From the NCBI GenBank assembly GCA_910575245.1, contig CAJTEN010000005.1, forward strand, positions 124,001 to 188,000: 64,000 nt of DNA. Reading direction: 5' to 3'. Under the pieces are notes generated by a model, which saw only the letters and a program-made list of their open reading frames with translations, was not told where the DNA came from and searched no databases. Positions 37,589 to 45,560 of this stretch are shown in pieces. The first letter of the stretch is position 1; each line of letters starts with the position of its first letter. The position numbers and the translations under genes are program-made. Source of the stretch: Clostridia bacterium. Lineage in GTDB: Bacteria; Bacillota; Clostridia; Lachnospirales; Lachnospiraceae.

Positions 37589-37742
37589 GTTACTATTCAC
37601 GGCCTAGCCGCTCATAGTAACATGATGCACACAAAATGCTCCGAAGTCGCATTTTGGCGCTTTCCAACTCGGACTTTCTGTGACTTCCGCTTTGCTCCAC
37701 TCACAAAAAACACCTCGCGGTATATCAACCGTGAATAGTAAC
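37589..37742. mobile_element. 154-bp MITE with perfect 14-bp inverted ends and 8-bp target duplication
   Basis: Ends GTTACTATTCACGG (37589-37602) and CCGTGAATAGTAAC (37729-37742) are perfect complements. Identical octamers AGGAAAAT flank them at 37581-37588 and 37743-37750. No open frame of note is inside. The ends share GT-x-AC-xx-TTCA with the element at 54259. IS66-family transposons have GTAA-type ends and 8-bp duplications, so mobilisation by an IS66-like transposase is a reasonable inference. Confidence 0.85.
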
Positions 37743-37855
37743 AGGAAAATTACACTCTGCTATACCCTCGACGATTTGGGCATAATAGAGTATAATACTT
37801 TTCAGATGAGGGTTGTTGCAAATAGAAAATATATATGTTATTCATTGTAATGATG

Positions 37856-37953
37856 TATAGTAAACGACATAACGAATTTCTGCTTCCAGCTCTTGCAGGC
37901 GCCATATACGGTAGTTCCTGCGGAGCTGAAAATTTCTAATGTCGTTAACTATA
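37856..37953. repeat. 98-bp imperfect palindrome ahead of the ATPase gene
   Basis: TATAGTAAACGACAT (37856-37870) pairs with ATGTCGTTAACTATA (37939-37953) at 14 of 15 positions, and inner arms CAGCTC/GAGCTG and GCAGG/CCTGC continue the fold. The right foot ends at the ribosome site of the gene starting at 37966, so a folded transcript could affect its translation. No target duplication was recognised. Confidence 0.7.
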
Positions 37954-37965
37954 GGAAGGTACCGC

Positions 37966-39633
37966 ATGGAACGAAACGAAATGCTATCCCGTATAGAAGA
38001 ACTTGAACAGCAGATAGCCACGCTGCCTGTCGGTTCGGTTTCTGTAACCGAGCCTGAAAGGCAGCGTGGAAATATGTCGAAAAATTCACAGGCTGTTAGT
38101 AACAAACATGATTTCATGACCAATGTTCGTCTCGGGGAATCTCTGCGTGCCTTTTCCGGATCGGTCATTAAATACAGGAGGCGTGAGTGTTATCGGAAGC
38201 TGCAGGACTATGTATATGGGGAGCCTCAGGACAAGGTTTTTATTCTTTATGGATTGCGCCGGACGGGGAAGACCACGATGATCCGTCAGATATTTGCAGA
38301 TATGAGTGACGAAGATCTTGCCAGAGCGGCCTTTATTCAGATTATGCCTAAGAATACGCTTGCCGAAGTAAACCGTGATTTAAAGTATCTGGAACAAGAG
38401 GGGTATCAATATGTTTTTCTGGATGAAGTCACCTTGATGGAGGATTTTATCGAAGGTGCGGCGTTGCTGTCTGATGTATTTGCAGCCTGCGGCATGAAGA
38501 TTGTGCTGTCCGGAACGGATTCTCTCGGATTCCTTTTTACAGAAGACGAACAGCTGTATGACCGGTGTATTTTAATGCACACTACCTTTATACCCTATCG
38601 GGAGTTTGAAGCTGTTCTTGGTATTCAGGGTATTGACGAATATATTCGTTATGGCGGGACTATGAGTCTTGGCGGTATCCATTATAATGAAACCTCTACT
38701 TTTGCAAGTAAAGAGAGTACGGATGAATATGTGGATTCGGCTGTTGCCAGAAATATTCAGCATTCTTTGCATTGTTATCAGTATGAGGGACATTTTCGTC
38801 ACTTACAGGAACTGTATGAGAAAAAAGAGTTGACCAGCGCTATCAACCGGGTAGTTGAGGATATGAACCATCGTTTTACCCTGGAGGTATTGACTCGGGA
38901 TTTTCGTTCCGGGGATCTTGCGCTTTCAGCGCGGAATTTGCGTCGTGACAGAGTAGAGCCGAATGATATTCTGGACAGGATCGATCTGACCTTGGTGACA
39001 GAACGCCTTCGGGAATTGTTGGAGATCCGTAATAAACCGGAGCAGACGATAGTATTGGAGGACGCGCATATAACGGAGATTCGGGAATATCTTCATTTGT
39101 TGGATTTGTTTCGGGAAATTGACGTAGTCAGTCTGTCTGATGTTAATCGGAAAGCAGTGCGGAATATTATTTCCCAGCCCGGTATGCGTTATGCGCAGGC
39201 AGAAGCACTGGTGAAGAGCCTTCTCCTGGATGCAAAATTCAGCAGTCTTTCTCTTGCAGAGCGTAATGCCGTTCTTGGGCGTATTCTGAACGAGATCAAA
39301 GGCCGGATGATGGAAGATATTGTTCTTCTGGAAACCCGGTTGGCGAATCCGAAGAAGGAGGTTTTTGTCCTGCAGTTTCCTGTTGGGGAATTTGATATGG
39401 TGGTTTTTGACCCGGTTGCCGCTTCCTGCGAGATCTTTGAAATCAAGCACAGTTCTGAAGTAGTATCACAGCAGTACCGGCATCTCATGGACGGGACAAA
39501 ATGCGCCGCTACGGAACACCGCTACGGGCCGATTACCGGGAAATATGTCTTGTATCGTGGGGAAAGTCAGGCAGTCGGCGAGATTCAATATCAGAATGTG
39601 GAAGAGTATTTGAAAAATCTGAAAGGAGATTGA
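37966..39633 (+). CDS. ATP-binding protein of the AAA_14/DUF4143-like group
   Basis: The protein is 555 residues from ATG 37966, with AGGAAGG 6 nt upstream. A short coiled coil (RNEMLSRIEELEQQIATL) precedes an AAA_14 domain: P-loop YGLRRTGKTTM near residue 96, Walker B YVFLDEVTLMEDF and sensor IVLSGTDSLGFLF. The C-terminus has FPVGEFDMVVFD and CEIFEIKHSSE, an Asp and Glu-x-Lys spacing like PD-(D/E)XK nucleases. Family function is unknown. It is the fourth ATPase plus nuclease-like protein here, of another subfamily than those at 16361, 30307 and 58741. Confidence 0.82.
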   Translation: MERNEMLSRIEELEQQIATLPVGSVSVTEPERQRGNMSKNSQAVSNKHDFMTNVRLGESLRAFSGSVIKYRRRECYRKLQDYVYGEPQDKVFILYGLRRTGKTTMIRQIFADMSDEDLARAAFIQIMPKNTLAEVNRDLKYLEQEGYQYVFLDEVTLMEDFIEGAALLSDVFAACGMKIVLSGTDSLGFLFTEDEQLYDRCILMHTTFIPYREFEAVLGIQGIDEYIRYGGTMSLGGIHYNETSTFASKESTDEYVDSAVARNIQHSLHCYQYEGHFRHLQELYEKKELTSAINRVVEDMNHRFTLEVLTRDFRSGDLALSARNLRRDRVEPNDILDRIDLTLVTERLRELLEIRNKPEQTIVLEDAHITEIREYLHLLDLFREIDVVSLSDVNRKAVRNIISQPGMRYAQAEALVKSLLLDAKFSSLSLAERNAVLGRILNEIKGRMMEDIVLLETRLANPKKEVFVLQFPVGEFDMVVFDPVAASCEIFEIKHSSEVVSQQYRHLMDGTKCAATEHRYGPITGKYVLYRGESQAVGEIQYQNVEEYLKNLKGD

Positions 39634-39685
39634 CGTCCTCTTCGTTGTGTGCTACAATCCTCTAAACAATTGAACAGTGGTGATG

Positions 39686-39793
39686 TCTTCAGGGCAGGGT
39701 GAAATTCCCGATCGGCGGTTATAGTCCGCGGGCGCGAGAGCGCAGGGGTTGGTGAAATTCCAAAACCGACGGTATAGTCCGGATTAAAGAAGG
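39686..39793 (+). promoter_or_regulatory. FMN riboswitch (RFN element)
   Basis: The conserved aptamer blocks are all present: TCTTCAGGGCAGGGTGAAAT, TCCCGATCGGCGGT, AGTCCGCG, GGTTGGTGAAATTCC, ACCGACGGTATAGTCCGGAT and the closing AAAGAAG. The 3' foot overlaps AAGGTGTATTGA (39790-39801), which pairs perfectly with TCAATACACCTT (39866-39877), forming an alternative stem before the terminator at 39884. FMN should therefore switch off transcription of ribU, 151 nt downstream. Confidence 0.97.
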
Positions 39794-39883
39794 TGTATTG
39801 AGATTGTCAGCTTATAACTGACTATGATTTTTGCACTTCTTTGTCGGTCTGCTCTGTGGACATTTTCAATACACCTTAAATAG

Positions 39884-39929
39884 TTAACACCTGAAAGGCA
39901 TTCGGATACTTTCAAGTGTTAATTTTTTT
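39884..39929 (+). terminator. Riboswitch-controlled terminator before ribU
   Basis: TTAACACCTGAAAG (39884-39897) pairs with CTTTCAAGTGTTAA (39909-39922) with one mismatch, followed by seven T. It lies just ahead of the AAGGAGG site of ribU, so it stops transcription before the coding region when FMN is bound upstream. Confidence 0.88.
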
Positions 39930-39943
39930 AAGGAGGTATTCCA

Positions 39944-40522
39944 ATGAATATCAGCAAAACAAAGAAACTCACAACAATCAGCATGCTGTGTGCACTCGCC
40001 TATGCCGCGGCGGCGGTCGGGCGCATTCCGCTCGTATTATTTTTGAAGTATGATCCCAAAGATGTTATCATAGCAATCGGCGGATTGCTTTTTGGGCCGA
40101 TTACTTCGCTTGCTGTAACGGTGATTGTTTCTGTCGTGGAAATGTTTACGATCAGCGAAACGGGAGTTTTCGGTTGTATTATGAACATTATTTCAAGCTG
40201 TTCCTTCGCGTGCACTGCCGCATCTGTCTACAGGAAGAAACCGGAATTGTCAGGTGCTGCTTTGGGGCTTCTGTGCGGTTGGGGCTGTCAGGTTGCAGTA
40301 ATGATGCTTTGGAATTATTTGATTGCTCCGCTTTATATGGGGTATCCGCGGGAAGCTGTTGTGGAACTGCTGCTACCAGCATTTTTACCCTTCAATTTAA
40401 TTAAGGGAGGATTGAACGCAGTAATAACAATGCTTCTATACAAACCCGTTGTCACTGCTTTGCGGCATTCACATTTAGTGGAATCCAGGCAAGGTTCAGA
40501 TAAAGTGCATGGGAAGCGGTAA
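39944..40522 (+). CDS. ribU: Riboflavin ECF transporter substrate-binding subunit RibU
   Basis: The 192-residue membrane protein has five to six spans and RibU/ECF S-component landmarks: ALAYAAAAVGRIPLVLFLKYDPKDV near residue 18 (cited by ends ALAYAAAAVGR and LKYDPKDV), GGLLFGPITSLAVT, and a C-terminal LPFNLIKGGLNAVIT. It binds riboflavin and works with the shared EcfAAT module encoded elsewhere. The FMN riboswitch directly upstream confirms the ligand. Start after AAGGAGG with good spacing. Confidence 0.95.
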   Translation: MNISKTKKLTTISMLCALAYAAAAVGRIPLVLFLKYDPKDVIIAIGGLLFGPITSLAVTVIVSVVEMFTISETGVFGCIMNIISSCSFACTAASVYRKKPELSGAALGLLCGWGCQVAVMMLWNYLIAPLYMGYPREAVVELLLPAFLPFNLIKGGLNAVITMLLYKPVVTALRHSHLVESRQGSDKVHGKR

Positions 40523-40537
40523 AGAAATGATTGAAAA

Positions 40538-40653
40538 AAGTTATATAAACTTATATAATAAATAAAAAGTTATATAAACTTATATATAATGCAACAAGTT
40601 ATATAGACTTATATATGAAACGGAAAGCTATATATCAAACAAAATATATATTA
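40538..40653. repeat. Four 29-bp tandem repeats with a palindromic core
   Basis: Copies start at exactly 40538, 40567, 40596 and 40625. The first three share AAGTTATATAAACTTATATA (third with one change), whose core AAGTT-ATAT-AACTT is nearly symmetric; the fourth is degenerate (AAGCTATATATC). They fill the gap between ribU and the ATPase gene at 40676, 23 bp before its start. They look like iteron or cooperative operator sites. Confidence 0.9.
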
Positions 40654-40675
40654 TTATAGAGAGAAGACATGTGTC

Positions 40676-41716
40676 ATGAATAATCCTTTTACGCTTTCCT
40701 TCGGGAAAAAACCGCTGCAATATGTATCCCGCATTTCCCAGACGAATACGATCATTGAAAGCTTCAGTGCAGAAGAGCCGTCAAATCAGATTTACCTGAT
40801 CACGGGTGTGCGAGGTTCCGGCAAGACCGTCATGATGACCAGCATTGCCAATGATATGAGGAAAAAGGAAGAATGGATCGTTGTGGAGCTGAATCCGGTC
40901 AGAGACCTTCTGCAGAGCCTTGCAGCCAAGCTGTACAGTCTGCCGGAAATGCATACACATTTTATACAGGCGAAGCTTGATTTTTCGATATTGGGACTGG
41001 GTGTTTCAGTGGAAAATGCTGCTCCTGTGACAGATATTGAAAGTGCAATTGAATTGATGCTGGCTGAGATTCATGGCAGGAATAAAAGACTGCTGATCAC
41101 GATCGATGAAGTTACGAACTGTGAGTATGTCAGGGTATTTGCCAGCTCTTTTCAGATTTTTCTGAGACAGGAATATCCGGTCTTTCTACTGATGACGGGC
41201 TTGTATGATAATGTTTATAATCTTCAGAATGAGGATGCCCTTACCTTTTTATACAGAGCGCCTAAGATGATATTGGAGCCGTTAAATTATACTGCGGTCA
41301 GAAAGAAGTATATGGATATCTTCGGCCTGGATATGGAAGCAGCGGGAGAGATGACCGGATTGACCAAAGGGTATCCCTTTGCGTTTCAGGTATTGGGATA
41401 CCTTTGTTGGGAAAACAGAGACAGTAAAACGCTGGAAGAGATTCTGCCGGAGTATGACCAGTATCTTGAAGAATATGTATATGATAAGATCTGGTCTGAA
41501 CTCTCTGATCTGGACCGGAAGATACTGGTTGAAATGTCTGAGAGCGGGGAGACCAGAGTGAAAAAGATCAGAGAAAAGACAAAGATGACATCAGAATTGT
41601 TTTCCGTATATCGGGAGCGGCTGAAGCGAAAAGGCGTTCTGGATACAAGTAAGTATGGAGAGGTGTCCTTTATTCTACCGCGGTTTGCGGAGTTTGTTAT
41701 GACCCGGATGATTTGA
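40676..41716 (+). CDS. AAA family ATPase, archaeal-type ATPase-like
   Basis: The 346-residue protein has P-loop ITGVRGSGKTVMM near residue 43, Walker B RLLITIDEVTNCEYV near residue 141 and a sensor-like VFLLMTGLYDNVY, followed by a four-helix lid and a C-terminal winged-helix-like region (DRKILVEMSESGETRVKKIR). It lacks a nuclease domain. Start is ATG 40676 after GAGAGAAGACATG. The 29-bp repeat array directly upstream and the putative DNA-binding C-terminus suggest it may bind those repeats, as an inference. Confidence 0.8.
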   Translation: MNNPFTLSFGKKPLQYVSRISQTNTIIESFSAEEPSNQIYLITGVRGSGKTVMMTSIANDMRKKEEWIVVELNPVRDLLQSLAAKLYSLPEMHTHFIQAKLDFSILGLGVSVENAAPVTDIESAIELMLAEIHGRNKRLLITIDEVTNCEYVRVFASSFQIFLRQEYPVFLLMTGLYDNVYNLQNEDALTFLYRAPKMILEPLNYTAVRKKYMDIFGLDMEAAGEMTGLTKGYPFAFQVLGYLCWENRDSKTLEEILPEYDQYLEEYVYDKIWSELSDLDRKILVEMSESGETRVKKIREKTKMTSELFSVYRERLKRKGVLDTSKYGEVSFILPRFAEFVMTRMI

Positions 41717-41728
41717 GTACAATAAGTG

Positions 41729-41754
41729 CCGGACAATCGGTATGTCCGGATACA
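41729..41754 (+). other. CCGGACA hairpin, shared repeat unit
   Basis: CCGGACA (41729-41735) pairs with TGTCCGG (41743-41749) around a 7-nt loop. The right arm and following bases, TGTCCGGATACA, recur at 54352-54363 inside a small mobile element. It may act as a weak terminator for the ATPase gene, though no T-run follows. Confidence 0.45.
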
Positions 41755-41779
41755 ATACGAAGTATAAGGAGGAAGCAGC

Positions 41780-42757
41780 ATGCCAGGGATTCGGGATGTC
41801 GCGGCATATGCCGGAGTGGGAATTGGAACTGTATCAAGAGCGCTGAATAAAACGGGCTATGTTTCAAAAGAGACCAGGGAAAAAATAGAAGAAGCAGTGA
41901 GGGTTCTGGGGTATCAGCCGAATGAACTGGCAAGAAATCTGTACCGGAATAAAAGCGGGATGATCGGAGTGGTGGTGCCTGATCTGGAAAATCCTTTTTT
42001 TGCCAAATTTCTGAAATGTACGGAAATTGAATTGTATAAATATGGGTATAAGGCCGTAGTGTGTAATACGGTAGAGATAAGCGACCGGGTGAAGGAGCTG
42101 ATCGGGCTGATGAACCAGAATGTTCTGGATGGGCTTATTGTAGGGGTTGATCCCCCGGATGATGTGGAGCTTAATCAGATCAGGAAGCCGGTAGTCAGTC
42201 TGGACCGGAATTGGGGGGATGGCATTCCTGTTGTGACTTCCGATAACGAGAAAGGAGGCAGGTTGGTTGCGGAACAGATTGTAGAATCTGGTTGTAAAAG
42301 CGTTCTGATGTTTGAAGGACGAACATATATCAGGCAGCCGTTTGATAATCGGGGGAGAGAAGTGAGAAGGATTTTGGAGGAAAATAATATTTCTATCATC
42401 AGGGCGGAAATTGAATGGAATTTGCTCAGCTACGAGTATTACATGGAAACGGTGGAGAAGTATCTTTCCATTTTTGACAAGGTGGATGCGGTATATGCAG
42501 GCGATCTGATTGCAGCTGCTTGTCTTGTTGTTGCCGAAAGAAAGAAGATCAAGGTGCCTGAAGAATTAAAAATTATCGGATATGACGGGTTGGATATTGC
42601 AAAATTAACTTCGCCTATGCTGACAACGGTGAGGCAGGATATTCAATTAATGTCAAGATACTGCGTGGAAACCTTGATGAAATTATTGGATGGAAATGAG
42701 AGTATTCCGTCTCTGCAGATATGTGATGTGATGCTCTGGAAAGGTGGAACAATGTAA
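41780..42757 (+). CDS. LacI family regulator of the GH32 operon
   Basis: The 325-residue protein starts with a LacI helix-turn-helix, IRDVAAYAGVGIGTVSRALN, and hinge LGYQPNELARNLYRNKS, followed by a sugar-sensing domain ending IQLMSRYCVETLMKLLDG. It has its own terminator and lies just ahead of a GH32 gene with an operator-like palindrome at 42894, so it most likely represses that operon until fructose-containing sugar is present. Start after AAGGAGGAAGCAGC. Confidence 0.92.
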   Translation: MPGIRDVAAYAGVGIGTVSRALNKTGYVSKETREKIEEAVRVLGYQPNELARNLYRNKSGMIGVVVPDLENPFFAKFLKCTEIELYKYGYKAVVCNTVEISDRVKELIGLMNQNVLDGLIVGVDPPDDVELNQIRKPVVSLDRNWGDGIPVVTSDNEKGGRLVAEQIVESGCKSVLMFEGRTYIRQPFDNRGREVRRILEENNISIIRAEIEWNLLSYEYYMETVEKYLSIFDKVDAVYAGDLIAAACLVVAERKKIKVPEELKIIGYDGLDIAKLTSPMLTTVRQDIQLMSRYCVETLMKLLDGNESIPSLQICDVMLWKGGTM

Positions 42758-42788
42758 AGTGTTCCATAAAAAACAAATTATATGATCG

Positions 42789-42840
42789 AATTGTGCATAA
42801 CATATATAAAGAGAAATTGTATGTTATGCACAATTTTTTT
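42789..42840 (+). terminator. Terminator of the LacI gene
   Basis: A perfect 16-bp stem, AATTGTGCATAACATA with its complement at 42820-42835, is followed by seven T. Confidence 0.92.
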
Positions 42841-42858
42841 GTGTTTTAAAGTTTTGTA

Positions 42859-42887
42859 TTGACAGAAAATGCGAATAATTATATTGT
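42859..42887 (+). promoter_or_regulatory. Promoter of the GH32/ABC operon
   Basis: TTGACA (42859-42864), a 17-nt spacer and TATTGT (42882-42887) form a good vegetative promoter, 44 nt before the GH32 start codon. Confidence 0.75.
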
Positions 42888-42893
42888 ATAGAT

Positions 42894-42909
42894 ATGGAAC
42901 GGGTTTCAT
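42894..42909. promoter_or_regulatory. Likely LacI operator
   Basis: ATGGAACGGGTTTCAT is an imperfect palindrome (six of seven arm pairs match) placed over the expected transcription start, where a LacI-type repressor would block transcription. The regulator gene is immediately upstream. Confidence 0.6.
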
Positions 42910-42930
42910 AATAGATGAGGAGAAAATAAG

Positions 42931-44616
42931 ATGATTGTTTTTAGTGGAAAATATAGAAAAATAGAGTTATTCATCAAGGCACAGGAGAAAGGAGAAAGTC
43001 TCCTTCGATTGTTTGAAGGGGAGTGTGAAATTTTCAGGTTTTATCCGAAAACAAGCGATTATCAGCGTGTTGCAATTCCGTTGAAGACAGAGGAAGAGTA
43101 TCGGATTTGCATTGAGCATGCCACAGTTAGCCAGATGTATTTGTGCGGTAATGACGATATTCTGGAAACGGGAATCAAATACTTGATGATTAACGGAGAG
43201 AATATGGAAATGTTCCACGTTGATGGAGTTATGGATACACCGATTCGGGAGCAGTATCATTTTACGCCCTTCGTAAACTGGAGCAATGATCCAAACGGAT
43301 TATGCTGGTATAAGGGATATTATCACCTTTTCTATCAGTCAAACCCGCATGAACAGAAATGGGGCAGGATGTATTGGGGGCACGCAGCCAGCAGAGACTT
43401 GATCCACTGGAAACATTTACCGTTTGCCTTAGACCCCCAAAAAGAGGTATTGGAGTCGGAGCTGTTGACGGGCGGCGCCTTCTCCGGGTCGGCAATATCG
43501 ATGGAGGACGGAATCCGGCTATTCTTTACAAGAGATGTGGAACAGATTGGGGATTCCGGCAGCATCAGACAGTCTCAGGCTACTGCCTGGAGCCGGGATG
43601 GCGTTAGCTTTGGAGAAGAACAAGAAATACTGCCGGCTCTTTCTTTGCAGGGGACGGATGTAAATTTCCGGGATCCGAAAGTTTTTTTGTTGGATGGTAA
43701 ATGGTATATGGCACTTGCTGCCAATTATTGCGGAAAGGCGGCGGCGCTTCTGTATTCTTCGGGAGATCTGCGGCAATGGACATTTACCGGTCCGTTGCTG
43801 CAGTTGGAGGATCCTGATATCCCCAGTCTGGAATGCCCGGATTTCTTCCCTCTGGGAGATGATTATGTCCTGCTTGTATCGGTTATGGACGTGAAGGTGC
43901 AGTATGGAGCCAAACAGCCGGTGAATTATTATGTTGGGGAATGGAAAGGTGAAAAGTTCCGGGCGTCGTGCGAAGGGGTATGCGACTTCGGTGAAAACTT
44001 CTATGCTGCACAAACGTTTGAACATGCCGGCAGAAGAATACTATTCGGCTGGATCTGCGATTGGCAGAAGGAACATGAGATTGAAAAGCATGGAGCCTAT
44101 GGAAGCATGACGATCCCGCGGGTACTGTCGACGAAAGAACACCGCCTTTATCAGACGCCGGCCAGTGAGGTTTATAATCTTTTGGGAGAGATTCTTGTTG
44201 AGAAGGAGCAGTGCGCAAGAGTGGAATTGGAGATTCCTGGGAACAGCTATTATAGCAGTATTTCATTTTCGGAGGAAACTTCTTTTGAGATTTTGCTGGC
44301 GGAGGATGGGGAGGATTTCCTGAAGCTTGTGGGATGTGACGGCGTGTTGGAACTCATATCTACAAGAATGGGAAACAGACCGGTCAAATTTGTTGCGAAG
44401 ACAAAGAGAATTAGAAAAATAGAAATTTTTATGGACCGCAGGGTTGTCGAAATCTATGTAAATGACGGCGAGGCGGTTGGAACAAAACTGTTTGTCAACC
44501 ATTCGAAAAGGGGAATTTTTGAGGCGTCGTTTGCCGATGCCCTGAATGTGACTCAGGTACTTGTAAGACAGATGGAGGCAATATGGAAAAACATGTTATG
44601 TGCTCAAAAAGACTGA
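42931..44616 (+). CDS. Glycoside hydrolase family 32 (sucrose/fructan hydrolase)
   Basis: The 561-residue enzyme has an extra N-terminal beta region of about 105 residues, then the five-bladed catalytic domain. The nucleophile is Asp120 in NWSNDPNGLCWY, the stabiliser Asp248 in NFRDPKVF, and the acid/base Glu301 in LECPDFF. A C-terminal beta-sandwich follows. No signal peptide, so it cleaves imported beta-fructosides in the cytoplasm. It overlaps the next permease gene by 34 nt, confirming one operon of uptake and hydrolysis. Confidence 0.92.
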   Translation: MIVFSGKYRKIELFIKAQEKGESLLRLFEGECEIFRFYPKTSDYQRVAIPLKTEEEYRICIEHATVSQMYLCGNDDILETGIKYLMINGENMEMFHVDGVMDTPIREQYHFTPFVNWSNDPNGLCWYKGYYHLFYQSNPHEQKWGRMYWGHAASRDLIHWKHLPFALDPQKEVLESELLTGGAFSGSAISMEDGIRLFFTRDVEQIGDSGSIRQSQATAWSRDGVSFGEEQEILPALSLQGTDVNFRDPKVFLLDGKWYMALAANYCGKAAALLYSSGDLRQWTFTGPLLQLEDPDIPSLECPDFFPLGDDYVLLVSVMDVKVQYGAKQPVNYYVGEWKGEKFRASCEGVCDFGENFYAAQTFEHAGRRILFGWICDWQKEHEIEKHGAYGSMTIPRVLSTKEHRLYQTPASEVYNLLGEILVEKEQCARVELEIPGNSYYSSISFSEETSFEILLAEDGEDFLKLVGCDGVLELISTRMGNRPVKFVAKTKRIRKIEIFMDRRVVEIYVNDGEAVGTKLFVNHSKRGIFEASFADALNVTQVLVRQMEAIWKNMLCAQKD

Positions 44617-45512
44617 GGAAAGGGATACAGCATAATTGGAGACTCTATATTCTGATGCTTCCGGCATTGCTGTGGCTGGTGGTATTTGCCTATTATCCGA
44701 TGTATGGGCTTCTGATTGCCTTTAAGGATTTTAAAGCTGTGGCAGGTATTCTGGGTTCTCCCTGGGCGGATCCTGTATGGAAACACTTTGCGGATTTCTT
44801 CAGCACAAGCGTAGCCAGAATGGTCATTTCGAATACTCTTGTATTAAGTCTGCTGACAATCCTGATTTCCTTTCCTGTTCCGATTATTTTCGCTCTTTTG
44901 CTGAATCAGGTTAAAGGAAAAGGAACACGGAAATTTATCCAGACGGTTTCCTACGCACCATATTTTATTTCCAATGTGGTGGTGGTCAGTATAATGAACG
45001 TTATATGCGCACCGGGTGGTTTCGTAAATACGATCATTAAAAGTCTGACGGGACATCCGCTGCTTCTCATGTCATCCGCCGAATATTTTCGGACAATGTA
45101 TATTGTATCCAATATATGGCAGACAATGGGATTTTCGGCGATTGTCTATATTGCAGCGTTGGCCGGAATCAATCCCGATTATTACGAAGCGGCTATTATG
45201 GACGGGGCAGGCAAGTTCAAAAGAATATTATATATTGATATTCCTCTGATCATGCCGACGGTGATCGTCATGTTGATTCTGGCAGTAGGGAATGTCATGA
45301 CAGTTGGCTATGAAAAGGTCTATTTGATGCAGGCGGGCACTAATACACAGGTCAGCGAGATTATTTCTACTTATGTATATAAGGTTGGCCTGCAGAATGC
45401 CCAGTATAGTTTTGCGACAGCAGTGGGACTGTTCAATTCAGTCGTGAATTTTGTCATTCTTGTAATTGCCAATAAAATAGCCAGAAAGATGGCAGATATC
45501 AGTATCTTTTAG
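44583..45512 (+). CDS. Sugar ABC transporter permease (LplB type) of the fructan operon
   Basis: The 309-residue protein shows six spans, the LplB N-terminus YILMLPALLWLVVFAYYPMYG and the coupling loop EAAIMDGAGKFKRILYIDIPLIMP near residue 200. It begins within the GH32 gene at ATG 44583 with GGAGG 5 nt upstream, implying translational coupling. Partner of the LplC-type permease at 45561. Confidence 0.92.
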   Translation: MEKHVMCSKRLRKGIQHNWRLYILMLPALLWLVVFAYYPMYGLLIAFKDFKAVAGILGSPWADPVWKHFADFFSTSVARMVISNTLVLSLLTILISFPVPIIFALLLNQVKGKGTRKFIQTVSYAPYFISNVVVVSIMNVICAPGGFVNTIIKSLTGHPLLLMSSAEYFRTMYIVSNIWQTMGFSAIVYIAALAGINPDYYEAAIMDGAGKFKRILYIDIPLIMPTVIVMLILAVGNVMTVGYEKVYLMQAGTNTQVSEIISTYVYKVGLQNAQYSFATAVGLFNSVVNFVILVIANKIARKMADISIF

Positions 45513-45560
45513 CCGGGATAAATTATGGGATAGACGATATGGGAAAGACAGGAGGTAAAG

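Noticed and set aside
39634..39943. Small gene between the ATPase and ribU
   Set aside because: The stretch is fully explained by the FMN riboswitch and its terminator.
40538..40653. CRISPR array
   Set aside because: Repeats are contiguous 29-bp units without unique spacers, AT-rich, and no cas genes are near.
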